6,586 bases of DNA, taken from positions 1 to 6,586 of the forward strand of contig RKAY01000170.1 of the NCBI GenBank assembly GCA_014846205.1, written 5' to 3'. A program made the translations under genes and the position numbers. This document shows positions 1 through 6,572 of this stretch, piece by piece. Position 1 is the first letter of the stretch. Every line of letters begins with the position of its first letter. The DNA comes from Collinsella aerofaciens. GTDB lineage: Bacteria > Actinomycetota > Coriobacteriia > Coriobacteriales > Coriobacteriaceae. Below the pieces are notes generated by a model. It did not search any database and was not told the origin of the DNA. It saw nothing but the letters and a program-made list of their open reading frames with translations.

Positions 1-419
1 TAGCCGATGGCGTCGTACATGGGGACGGTACCCACCATGAGCGGCGTCTCGTCGATGAGCTGCTGGCGGAACTGGCGCGTCTTGCCCGAGTTGGAGAGGT
101 CCATGATGGCGTCGGCGCCAAAGTCCTCGGCGATCTTGACCTTCTTCCACTCCTCGGCGGCATCGGCCTTATCGCCCGAGATGCCCAGGTTCACATTGAC
201 CTTGGTGGACAGGCCCTCGCCGACACCAAAGGCGCGCATGCCTTTTTTGATGTGCACGATGTTAGCGGGAATGGCGATGCGGCCGTCGGCCACCCGCTCG
301 CGGATGTACTCGGGGTCGCGATGCTCGCGCTCGGCAACCTCCTTCATCTGCGGCGTAATCTGCCCGGCACGGGCGAAGTCGATTTGCGTGACGAGCTTGG
401 GCTCGGTCTGTGTGCTCAT
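1..419 (-). CDS. thiC: Phosphomethylpyrimidine synthase ThiC, N-terminal part (cut by window edge)
   Basis: ThiC is the radical SAM enzyme that converts 5-aminoimidazole ribotide (AIR) into HMP phosphate, the pyrimidine moiety of thiamine, in the cytoplasm. The minus strand from ATG at 419 gives 139 codons before the window ends. Visible family blocks are QMKEVAEREH (25-34), IPANI followed by H (50-56), GVGEGLSTKVNVNLGIS (65-81), KIAEDFGADAIMDLSNSG (95-112) and VGTVPMYDA (129-137). The C-terminal CxxCxxxxC cluster motif lies outside the window. The protein starts almost directly at the catalytic core, so it is the short form (about 430 residues is usual) and lacks the long N-terminal domain of the E. 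coli enzyme. The start is supported by GGGAG at 432-428, 8 nt upstream, and by a TPP riboswitch immediately before it. I am confident of the family; integrity of the whole gene cannot be judged here. Confidence 0.95.
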   Translation of the reverse strand, partial: MSTQTEPKLVTQIDFARAGQITPQMKEVAEREHRDPEYIRERVADGRIAIPANIVHIKKGMRAFGVGEGLSTKVNVNLGISGDKADAAEEWKKVKIAEDFGADAIMDLSNSGKTRQFRQQLIDETPLMVGTVPMYDAIG

Positions 420-423
420 TGGC

Positions 424-518
424 ACGGCTCCCTTCGTTGGCATTACCCATATCAGGTTTGCGGGTCAGGGCGGGCGCGCCCAATCTCAGCCTGCCGTCTT
501 GTCCTGCAAGCTCCCCGT
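424..518 (-). promoter_or_regulatory. TPP riboswitch (THI element) controlling thiC
   Basis: Read on the minus strand, the leader carries the conserved TPP-aptamer landmarks in order: GGGGAG (516-511), CTGAGA (489-484), ACCTGAT (457-451), and TAATGCCA followed by GAAGGGAG (445-428). Supporting helices can be paired: P1 ACGG/CCGT (518-515 with 427-424), P2 TTGC/GCAA (509-506 with 461-458), P3 CAGG/CCTG (493-490 with 469-466), and P5 TGG/CCA (449-447 with 440-438). A self-complementary GGGCGCGCCC (481-472) can form an extra hairpin in the P3 arm. The family binds thiamine pyrophosphate and lowers expression of thiamine genes. No terminator with a T-run lies between aptamer and start. The likely Shine-Dalgarno GGGAG is part of the conserved 3' strand of the aptamer, so control is most likely at translation initiation (inference). 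Confidence 0.95.
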
Positions 519-533
519 TATGTCATGGGCTCA

Positions 534-564
534 AGTATAGCCTGAATGGGTACGATTGAGCCAA
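534..564 (-). promoter_or_regulatory. Candidate sigma70-type promoter for the thiC leader
   Basis: On the minus strand, TATACT (539-534) is a good -10 hexamer. TTGGCT (564-559) is a possible -35 at a slightly long 19-bp spacing. The predicted start point near 527 lies about 9 nt before the first riboswitch stem, which is where a TPP aptamer leader would be expected to begin. The location relative to the riboswitch is the main support; the -35 match is only moderate. Confidence 0.5.
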
Positions 565-589
565 CGAGCGTGCCTGTGGGGAGGCGAAC

Positions 590-1111
590 ATGGAAGACAA
601 GCATCTATATCGAGAGACGCAATGGGATGTATCGGCCGAGGAAAGCCGTGCGCACCATGGCCTTGTCGCGATTGGTTTCGCGGTGCTTGCCGTGCTGGTG
701 ATTGCCTTTTGTATCTGGACGTTTGGTGGTCGCGGCGGCGCTGCATGGGAGTTTGAGGCTGATGATAGCCTACCGATTATGACGGTGAGGAGTACTGGCG
801 GTAATGCCAATACGCTCGCCGTTCCGGGCGACTATTGGTATCCGTGCGATGGATTTGTCCAGCTGCAGCTGAGTGGTGGGTCCATTCCAGGTGAAGAAAT
901 CGAACGCGTGACGTTTGACGCGGCGCTCAAAACGCTCACGGTGAAGCTCAAAGATCAAGGAGATGTGCCCACGACGATGGATATCGCGCTGACGGAATGG
1001 CGCCTGGAGCCTCCGACGGGTGTTGCGGTGTCCGAGGTTGAGCACGTCAAGATTGTCTATCAGGACGGTTCGACAAACAGGATTGCAAAGGCCGATGGCT
1101 TGGCGGAGTAA
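590..1111 (+). CDS. Small single-pass membrane protein of unknown function
   Basis: I do not recognise this 173-residue protein. It has a charged N-terminal stretch (1-22), one strong hydrophobic segment (about 24-44, from GLVAIGF to CIWTF) that reads as an uncleaved signal anchor, a Gly/Ala-rich hinge (46-52), and then a roughly 120-residue soluble part. That part has alternating hydrophobic and polar residues (for example TFDAALKTLTVKL and VEHVKIVYQDG), suggesting a small beta-rich domain. Topology is probably N-in with the C-terminal domain outside (inference). C41 lies in the membrane segment and C86 is the only cysteine in the soluble part. The start at 590 is supported by GGGGAGG (578-584), 5 nt upstream. 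It diverges from thiC and ends 23 bp from the end of the converging yaaA. Coding is supported by good initiation signals and a plausible protein, but no homology is recognised. Confidence 0.8.
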   Translation: MEDKHLYRETQWDVSAEESRAHHGLVAIGFAVLAVLVIAFCIWTFGGRGGAAWEFEADDSLPIMTVRSTGGNANTLAVPGDYWYPCDGFVQLQLSGGSIPGEEIERVTFDAALKTLTVKLKDQGDVPTTMDIALTEWRLEPPTGVAVSEVEHVKIVYQDGSTNRIAKADGLAE

Positions 1112-1134
1112 CGGGGTGTTTGGAAACGGCGGGC

Positions 1135-1944
1135 CTATTGTGCCTGCGCGTTCATGAAAACCAGGGTGTTTTTGTCTGAAAGCTCGGGGATGTGACGATA
1201 GCCGATGTTGAATGCGGTGAGCCCGCTTACATCCTCGAGCTTGTTTTCTGCCATCCAGCGCACCATGGAGCCGCGCGCCTTTTTGCTGGCGGTCGAGCGC
1301 TGGATGGGCTTGCCGTTGCGGATACCCTCGCCAAAGAGGCATGTGACGGCCGTGGCGTCGCTCGCGATGTGGGGCAGAACGGCTTTGGCATACTCTACGC
1401 TGGCGAGGTTGACGATCGTAGCGTTGGAGCCCGCCGGAGCGATGGCCCGTGCGAGCTTGTCGCCCCAAAATGCGTAGAGGTCTCGGGCATCGTCGACGGC
1501 AAGCTTCGCGCCCATCTCCAGCCGATATGGTTCAACGGCATGAAAGGGTCGTACGCATCCGTAAAGGCCCGAGAGGATCCACAGATGGTCTTGCAGCCAT
1601 GCGAGCTGCGCGGAATCCATCACCTCGGGCGCCATGCTCTGGTATTGAATGCCGTGATAGGACATGACGGCAGGGGAGAGGTGACGGGCGAGTTCGGGAT
1701 TGTCGAGATCGTCGTTTTTCAGGATGGACCCGAACTCATGCAGGGTGTTGAGGCAAGGCCCCAGCAGTTTGTCACTCACGTTCCATAGCGCCTGCAGGCC
1801 GCCGCTGCCTTCATTTCGTTCGATATCTAGCAGTGTGCGGTGGAGGCGAGCCGTCTCGTGCGCAAAAGGTGGAATGCCCAGGACTTCAAAAGCATCTTGG
1901 GCCGCGCGCATCTGCTTGGCGGGCGAAATGATGACCTGCAGCAT
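1135..1944 (-). CDS. yaaA: Peroxide stress protein YaaA (DUF328/UPF0246 family)
   Basis: The 269-residue product matches YaaA along its length; the E. coli protein is about 258 residues. Visible signatures are ISPAK (6-10), SDKL (57-60), LSGLYG then RP (124-133), PYRLEMG (139-145), DLYAFWGD (155-162), NLAS followed by EY (179-185), and KKARG (221-225). In E. coli, YaaA belongs to the OxyR response, limits intracellular free iron and so reduces Fenton damage during peroxide stress; related proteins bind DNA. The molecular activity is not fully settled. I chose the ATG at 1944 because the family begins with this hydrophobic strand plus ISPAK and because GAGGAG (1955-1950) lies 5 nt upstream. 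In-frame starts further upstream only add non-homologous residues. The 3' end faces the membrane-protein gene. The 5' leader contains a large inverted repeat, with no clear promoter between it and the ribosome site. Confidence 0.95.
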   Translation of the reverse strand: MLQVIISPAKQMRAAQDAFEVLGIPPFAHETARLHRTLLDIERNEGSGGLQALWNVSDKLLGPCLNTLHEFGSILKNDDLDNPELARHLSPAVMSYHGIQYQSMAPEVMDSAQLAWLQDHLWILSGLYGCVRPFHAVEPYRLEMGAKLAVDDARDLYAFWGDKLARAIAPAGSNATIVNLASVEYAKAVLPHIASDATAVTCLFGEGIRNGKPIQRSTASKKARGSMVRWMAENKLEDVSGLTAFNIGYRHIPELSDKNTLVFMNAQAQ

Positions 1945-1959
1945 GGACTCTCCTCTGCC

Positions 1960-2034
1960 AAAAAGGAAGTTGCGGTGGAATACGGTCTGTTTTGGCCGTT
2001 TATGGGTCAGTTTAGTCCGTATTTCACCGCAACT
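1960..2034 (-). repeat. Long inverted repeat between the M18 aminopeptidase and yaaA; possible terminator
   Basis: Two 18-nt arms, 1968-1985 and 2017-2034, are complementary at 17 positions; the remaining pair is G1978 with T2024. The 31-nt region between them can add a few more pairs (1987-1988 with 2014-2015). The repeat starts 13 nt after the aminopeptidase stop on the minus strand, and in that direction the stem is followed by TCC and then five T residues (1964-1960). This resembles an intrinsic terminator with an unusually large loop. In plus-strand RNA the odd pair would be a G-U wobble, but in minus-strand RNA it would be a C-A mismatch, and no T-run follows on the plus strand. The element may instead be a dispersed palindromic repeat or a protein-binding site. 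Confidence 0.6.
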
Positions 2035-2047
2035 GATGAAGGGTCGG

Positions 2048-3445
2048 TTACGCGCGCTCGAGGAAGGCCTTGTAGCCGCGGTAGGCCTCGTAGATATCGG
2101 CCTTGTTGGCGACCTCCCACAGGGCGTGCATGGACAGGACGGCAACACCGGAGTCGATGACGTTCATGCCGTACTTGGCCATGATGTAGGCGATGGTGCC
2201 GCCGCCGCCCGCGTTGACGCGGCCGAGCTCGCAGGTCTGGAAGTCCACGCCTGCCTCGTCCATGATGTCGCGGATGAGGGCCACGTACTCGGCGTCGGCG
2301 TCGTTGGAGCCGCCCTTGCCGCGGCTGCCCGTGTACTTGTTGAAGCACAGGCCGCGACCCATGAAGGCGGCGTTCTTGGTCTCGAACTTGCCGGCGTAGC
2401 CCGGGTCGAAGCCGGCGGACACGTCAGAAGAGAGCATACGGCTGTGGGCGAGTGCGCGGCGCAGGGCCAGCGGGCTATCCTCGCCGGCGAGCGCCATGAT
2501 CTCGGCGACGGTGTTCTCGAAGAAGCGGCTCGTCATACCGGTGGCACCCACGGAGCCGATCTCCTCCTTGTCGACGATGAGCGTGATGCTCGTGCGCTCC
2601 ACGTTTGCGACGTCGATCTGGGCGAGCATGGAGGGATAGGCGCAGACGCGGTCGTCGTGGCCATAGCCCAAAATCATGGAGCGGTCGAGGCCCATGTCGC
2701 GGGCCGGGCCGGCAGGCACGACCTCGATCTCGGCGGAGAGGAAGTCCTCCTCCTCGACGTCGTACTGCTCCTTGAGGATATCCAGGAACATCTGCTTGAC
2801 GGGCTCCTTAGGAGCGTCCTTGTCGTCCTCATCGAACTTGACGGGACGGCCGCCCACGATCACGTCGAGGATTTCGGCGTCGACGGCGTCCTTGGCGGGC
2901 TTGGACATCTGCTCGCTCGAGAGGTGGATCAGCAGGTCGGAGATGGTAAAGACCGGATCGTCGGCCTTGTCGCCGATGTTGATGTCGACGGTGGTGCCGT
3001 CCTTTTTGCAGATGACGCCTACGAGTGCGAGCGGGGAAGCGACCCAGTGGTAGCTCTTGACGCCGCCGTAGTAGTGCGTGTCGAGGTAGGCCATGTCGCC
3101 GGCCTCGAAGGCGGGGTTTTGCTTGAGGTCCAGGCGCGGCGAGTCCACGTGGGCGCCCAGGATGTTAAAGCCCTGCTCGAGCGGGGCGGTGCCCAGGTTG
3201 ACGAGCATAAGGTCCTTGCCGTGGTTGGCGGCGTACACCTTGTCGCCTGCCTTGAGCTCGCGGCCTTCGGCGATCACGGTCTCCAGGTCGACGTAGCCTG
3301 CCTTCTCGGCCATCTTGATGCCGGTCTTGACGCACAGGCGCTCGGTCTTGTTCTCGCTCAAAAACTGCTTATAGCCGCGGCAAAGCTCCTCGAGCTCCTC
3401 GATTTGCTGTGGCGTGTACTTTTTCCATGCGCAGGGACGCTCCAT
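2048..3445 (-). CDS. M18-family zinc aminopeptidase (aspartyl aminopeptidase type)
   Basis: The 465-residue product is a cytosolic metallo-aminopeptidase of family M18. The family removes N-terminal residues, often acidic ones, from peptides using two metal ions and forms large oligomers. Visible features are GAHVDSPRLDLKQNP (97-111, metal ligand H99), GYGHDDRVCA (260-269, bridging aspartate D264 or D265), DKEEIGS (292-298, with catalytic/ligand glutamates E294 and E295), SSDVSAG (339-345, ligand D341), and SMHA (438-441, ligand H440). All expected ligand positions are therefore present. The length fits bacterial M18 proteins. The start at 3445 is chosen because AAAGGAG (3460-3454) lies 8 nt upstream and the family-like helix (KKYTPQQIEELEELC) follows at once. 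In-frame ATGs further upstream add a low-complexity leader with poor initiation signals. Residues 205-236 are very rich in acidic residues and lysine, probably an exposed loop. Substrate preference is inferred from the family only. Confidence 0.95.
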   Translation of the reverse strand: MERPCAWKKYTPQQIEELEELCRGYKQFLSENKTERLCVKTGIKMAEKAGYVDLETVIAEGRELKAGDKVYAANHGKDLMLVNLGTAPLEQGFNILGAHVDSPRLDLKQNPAFEAGDMAYLDTHYYGGVKSYHWVASPLALVGVICKKDGTTVDINIGDKADDPVFTISDLLIHLSSEQMSKPAKDAVDAEILDVIVGGRPVKFDEDDKDAPKEPVKQMFLDILKEQYDVEEEDFLSAEIEVVPAGPARDMGLDRSMILGYGHDDRVCAYPSMLAQIDVANVERTSITLIVDKEEIGSVGATGMTSRFFENTVAEIMALAGEDSPLALRRALAHSRMLSSDVSAGFDPGYAGKFETKNAAFMGRGLCFNKYTGSRGKGGSNDADAEYVALIRDIMDEAGVDFQTCELGRVNAGGGGTIAYIMAKYGMNVIDSGVAVLSMHALWEVANKADIYEAYRGYKAFLERA

Positions 3446-3494
3446 AACGCAGGCTCCTTTCGGATCGATCGTGCTGGTTGATGTACCGTGAGCC

Positions 3495-3503
3495 ATCGTA
3501 TCA
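3495..3503 (-). promoter_or_regulatory. Candidate extended -10 for the aminopeptidase gene
   Basis: On the minus strand the sequence TGATACGAT (3503-3495) fits an extended -10 element: TG, one base, then a hexamer matching TATAAT at four of six positions. It would start transcription near 3488, giving a leader of about 43 nt before the ATG at 3445. No convincing -35 is seen, so this rests on one short match. Confidence 0.3.
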
Positions 3504-3611
3504 CTCGGGAGCGTGCGGTGGCGGGGGAGCTTGATGTGCGGTGGCCGCGAGGCGGGTAGCGTGTAAACTGGAGTGAGCAAACCGTGCCCAGCCTAAAGCG
3601 AGGTATTCAAT

Positions 3612-6362
3612 ATGTCTGATAAGCGCCGCACCTTTGCCGTTATCGACGGCAATTCGCTCATGCACCGCGCCTTCCACGCCGTGCCGCCCACCATGAACGC
3701 GCCGGACGGTCGTCCCACCAACGCGATCTTTGGCTTTTTGAATATGTTCCTCAAGATGATTGACGCCTTTAATCCCGACGGCGTTGTCGTGGCGTTTGAC
3801 AAGGGCAAGCCGCGCGTGCGTATGGAGATGCTGCCGCAGTACAAGGCTCAGCGCCCGCCCATGGACCCCGATCTGCACGCGCAGTTCCCGATGATCAAGG
3901 AGCTGCTCGGTGCGCTCAACGTGCCGATTCTGCAGTCCGAGGGCTGGGAAGGCGATGACATCCTGGGCACTATGGCGCGCCTGGGCGAGCAGGCCGGCTG
4001 CGACATGCTGCTGGTGACCGGTGATCGCGATATGTATCAGCTCGTGACCGAGCACGTTAACGTGGTCTCGACCCGCAAGGGCCTGTCCGACGTGGCGATC
4101 ATGACGCCCGAGAGCGTGGACGATCTGTATCACGGCATCACGCCGGCGCTCGTGCCCGACTTTTATGGTCTGAAGGGCGACGCGTCCGACAACATCCCCG
4201 GCGTGCCGGGCATCGGTCCCAAAAAGGCGAGCGCGCTCATCGCGCAGTATGGCAGTCTGGACGAGGTCATCGCGCATGCTGACGAGGTCAAGGGCAAGAT
4301 GGGTGAGAACCTGCGTGCGCACATCGACGACGCACTGCTGAGCCGTAAGGTGGCGACCATCCGCACAGATGCGCCTGTTGAGCTCGATTTTGAGGCGACG
4401 TCCTTCCCGGCGTTTTCTGCCGACGAGGTGTCCGCGGCGCTCGGCACGCTCGGTATTACGGCCATGCAGAACCGCTTCCTGGCGCTGATTGGCGGCGAGG
4501 GCGGGGTCGCGCCCGCTGCCAGCGCGTTCGAGATGCCAGCGGTTGTGCGTGCCGCTGCCGGTGATGCCGAGGCGCTTGCTGCCGCGGCTACCGAGGTTGG
4601 TCGCGCCATCGAGGCGGGCGAGTGGATTGCCGCCGTGGTTGACGATGACAAGGAGGAGGGTGCGCTCTTTGGCCTGACGCGTACGCTGTGGTTGGCGACG
4701 TCCAAGGGGCTCTTTGCGCTCGAGGAAGCCGATGGCGGCACGCCTGCCGCTGTCGAGGGCTTCAATTTAGCTCACGGCGTGATTGCCGGCGTGCTTGCGC
4801 GCCTGTTTATGGAGGGACGCGTGGCGAGCCCGGATATGAAAGCGCTGCTGCACGAGCTTTCGCCCGTCGACTCTTCTGAGCCCGAGCTCATGGACCCGCT
4901 GTCCGCTGATTCCACGCGTATCTTCGATACCGTGGTCGCTGCCTATCTGCTGGATTCCGATCGCTCCGAGTTCGATGAGGCATATCTTGCCGATACGTAT
5001 CTGCAGATGTCGCTGCCCGCGGCGCGCGGCGCAGAGGGTGCTGGTGAGGACGCTCCGGTGCCTGCTGCCCGTACTGCGGCCCTGACGCTGGCGCTCGTGG
5101 CGCCGTTGCGCGAGTGTATGGCCCGTGAGAACGCCGTCAACGTGTTCGACGGTATCGAGATGCCGCTCGTGCCGGTGCTTGCCAAGATGGAGCGCGCCGG
5201 CATGCTCGTGGATCCCGATCGGCTGCGCAGCCTGTCCGAGGGTCTAGCGACCCAGATTACCGAGGTCGAGCGAAGCATTCGCGACCTTGCCGGTGACGAG
5301 ACCTTTAACATCGGCAGCCCCATGCAGCTCTCGCATGTGCTCTTTGATGTGATGGGGCTTCCGACCAAGGGTCTCAAAAAGACCAAGCGCGGCTACTATT
5401 CGACCAATGCCAAGGTACTGAGTGATCTTGCCCGCGACCACGAGATTGTTCGTTTGATCTTGGACTGGCGCGAGAAGTCCAAGATCAAGTCAACCTATCT
5501 GGACACGTTGGGACCGCTGCGTCGAGGCGACGGCCGCGTGCACACCACGTACAACCAAACCATTACCGCAACGGGGCGTCTGTCCTCGAGCGACCCGAAC
5601 CTGCAGAACATCCCGACGCGCTCTGAGCTGGGCCGTACCGTCAAGACGGCGTTTTCGGCAGGCGAGGGCAGCGTCTTTTTGGCGGTGGACTACTCGCAGA
5701 TCGAGCTGCGTCTGCTGGCGCATCTTTCGGGCGACGAGCACCTGGTGCGCGCCTTCAACGAGGGCGAGGACTTCCATGCCGAGACGGCCGCGCGCGTGTT
5801 TGGCGTGCCGGTGTCCGAGGTAACGCCCGACCTGCGCAGCCGCGCCAAGGCCGTGAACTTTGGCATCGTGTACGGTCAGCAGGCCTACGGTCTGTCGCAG
5901 TCACTGCACATCTCGATGGCCGAGGCGCGCGACATGATCGATCGCTACTACGAGGCCTACCCGGGCGTGCGTACGTTCCTCGACAATGTGGTGGCGCGTG
6001 CCAAGCAGACGGGCTACGCCGAGACCATGTACGGTCGCCGACGTCATATTCCGGAGCTCAAGGCCAAAAATCCGCAACTCCGCGGCTTTGGCGAGCGCAC
6101 GGCCATGAACCACCCCATGCAGGGCACCGCAGCAGACATCATCAAGATCGCCATGGCCCGCGTAAGCCGCCGTCTGGAAGAAGAGGGCTTTGCCGCCCAC
6201 ATGATCTTACAGGTACACGACGAACTGGACTTTGAGTGCCCCGTCAACGAAGTCGAGCGCCTGACCGCCATGGTCCGCGACGTCATGGAGCACGTGGTAG
6301 ACCTCCGCGTCCCCCTAATCGCCGAAGCCAGCACCGGCATAACCTGGGCCGATGCGAAATAG
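3612..6362 (+). CDS. polA: DNA polymerase I (5'-nuclease and polymerase, proofreading domain degenerate)
   Basis: PolA removes RNA primers, fills gaps and performs repair synthesis. This is a full-length 916-residue protein (928 in E. coli). The 5'-nuclease domain (about 1-290) shows AVIDGNSL (D12), AFDKGK (D63), EGDDILG (E113, D115, D116), TGDRD (D138, D140) and GDASDNIPGVPGIGPKKA (D190, D193 and the helix-hairpin-helix). An Ala-rich link near 295-330 leads into the 3'-5' exonuclease-like domain (about 330-510), whose catalytic motifs are not recognisable. The polymerase domain shows TATGRLSS (652-659), DPNLQNIPTR (661-670), motif A DYSQIELR (D693), motif B RAKAVNFGIVYG (K746, F750, Y754) and motif C VHDE (D870, E871). 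The start is supported by GAGG at 3600-3603, 8 nt upstream. It diverges from the aminopeptidase gene. TAAACT at 3564-3569 is a weak -10 candidate without a -35. Confidence 0.98.
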   Translation: MSDKRRTFAVIDGNSLMHRAFHAVPPTMNAPDGRPTNAIFGFLNMFLKMIDAFNPDGVVVAFDKGKPRVRMEMLPQYKAQRPPMDPDLHAQFPMIKELLGALNVPILQSEGWEGDDILGTMARLGEQAGCDMLLVTGDRDMYQLVTEHVNVVSTRKGLSDVAIMTPESVDDLYHGITPALVPDFYGLKGDASDNIPGVPGIGPKKASALIAQYGSLDEVIAHADEVKGKMGENLRAHIDDALLSRKVATIRTDAPVELDFEATSFPAFSADEVSAALGTLGITAMQNRFLALIGGEGGVAPAASAFEMPAVVRAAAGDAEALAAAATEVGRAIEAGEWIAAVVDDDKEEGALFGLTRTLWLATSKGLFALEEADGGTPAAVEGFNLAHGVIAGVLARLFMEGRVASPDMKALLHELSPVDSSEPELMDPLSADSTRIFDTVVAAYLLDSDRSEFDEAYLADTYLQMSLPAARGAEGAGEDAPVPAARTAALTLALVAPLRECMARENAVNVFDGIEMPLVPVLAKMERAGMLVDPDRLRSLSEGLATQITEVERSIRDLAGDETFNIGSPMQLSHVLFDVMGLPTKGLKKTKRGYYSTNAKVLSDLARDHEIVRLILDWREKSKIKSTYLDTLGPLRRGDGRVHTTYNQTITATGRLSSSDPNLQNIPTRSELGRTVKTAFSAGEGSVFLAVDYSQIELRLLAHLSGDEHLVRAFNEGEDFHAETAARVFGVPVSEVTPDLRSRAKAVNFGIVYGQQAYGLSQSLHISMAEARDMIDRYYEAYPGVRTFLDNVVARAKQTGYAETMYGRRRHIPELKAKNPQLRGFGERTAMNHPMQGTAADIIKIAMARVSRRLEEEGFAAHMILQVHDELDFECPVNEVERLTAMVRDVMEHVVDLRVPLIAEASTGITWADAK

Positions 6363-6388
6363 GAAAGCAGCCACAGTTCCAAAGTAAC

Positions 6389-6440
6389 CAAAAAACAGAA
6401 GGACGCCCCTCATCAACAAGGAGCGTCCTTCGTTCAATTA
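6389..6440. terminator. Hairpin terminator after polA, probably bidirectional
   Basis: GAAGGACGC (6398-6406) pairs perfectly with GCGTCCTTC (6423-6431). Three further pairs (CCT 6408-6410 with AGG 6419-6421) follow a one-base internal mismatch, leaving an 8-nt loop. It begins 36 nt after the polA stop. On the plus strand the tail (GTTCAATTAA) is only moderately T-rich. On the minus strand the stem is followed by TGTTTTTT, a stronger termination tail, which suggests it also stops transcription arriving from the right. Confidence 0.8.
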
Positions 6441-6547
6441 AATTCAGCCAAGTATCTAGACGCCAAGACGCCATCCAGGCGGCAAGCAAGTCACCGCGGG
6501 ACCTGGCCGGGCGAGGCGGGTAAGTTTTTCGTAGATTCCGCACGAGC

Positions 6548-6572
6548 CGGAAAGCACTTAATGTGCTTTCCG
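6548..6572. repeat. Perfect short hairpin near the right window edge
   Basis: CGGAAAGCAC (6548-6557) and GTGCTTTCCG (6563-6572) form a perfect 10-bp inverted repeat around a 5-nt loop, TTAAT. Neither strand has a T-run directly after the stem, so it is not a standard intrinsic terminator. It could be an operator, a structured part of a leader or 3' end, or a dispersed palindromic repeat. The surrounding stretch 6441-6586 holds no gene I can support. Confidence 0.55.

Noticed and set aside
7..540. A 177-codon plus-strand frame across thiC and the riboswitch
   Set aside because: It lies opposite clear ThiC coding and runs through the TPP aptamer; it is Ser/Met/Arg-rich and unlike a real protein.
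1945..2148. An N-terminal extension of YaaA to 2148
   Set aside because: It would translate through the inverted repeat and into the aminopeptidase gene, adds no family homology, and the start at 1944 has a strong ribosome site.
1700..3481. A 593-codon plus-strand open frame antisense to yaaA and the aminopeptidase
   Set aside because: It is the mirror of two well-supported genes; its composition is dominated by Val, Ala, Asp, Leu and Gly as expected from the complement of GC-rich codons, and it has no recognisable domain.
3446..3580. An N-terminal extension of the aminopeptidase to 3580
   Set aside because: The extra residues are low-complexity, lack a ribosome site, and cover the intergenic promoter region; the start at 3445 has AAAGGAG at good spacing.
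3501..4322. A 273-codon minus-strand frame opposite the 5' part of polA
   Set aside because: It overlaps the conserved nuclease domain of PolA on the other strand and shows no family motif or ribosome site.
6459..6473. Tandem GACGCCA copies with an 8-nt period
   Set aside because: Only two short copies in GC-rich DNA; not enough to call a repeat array or binding site.
6283..6543. An 86-codon minus-strand frame across the polA 3' end and terminator
   Set aside because: It runs through the terminator hairpin and opposite the conserved C-terminus of PolA, uses a GTG start without a clear ribosome site, and is Arg/Trp/Leu-rich.
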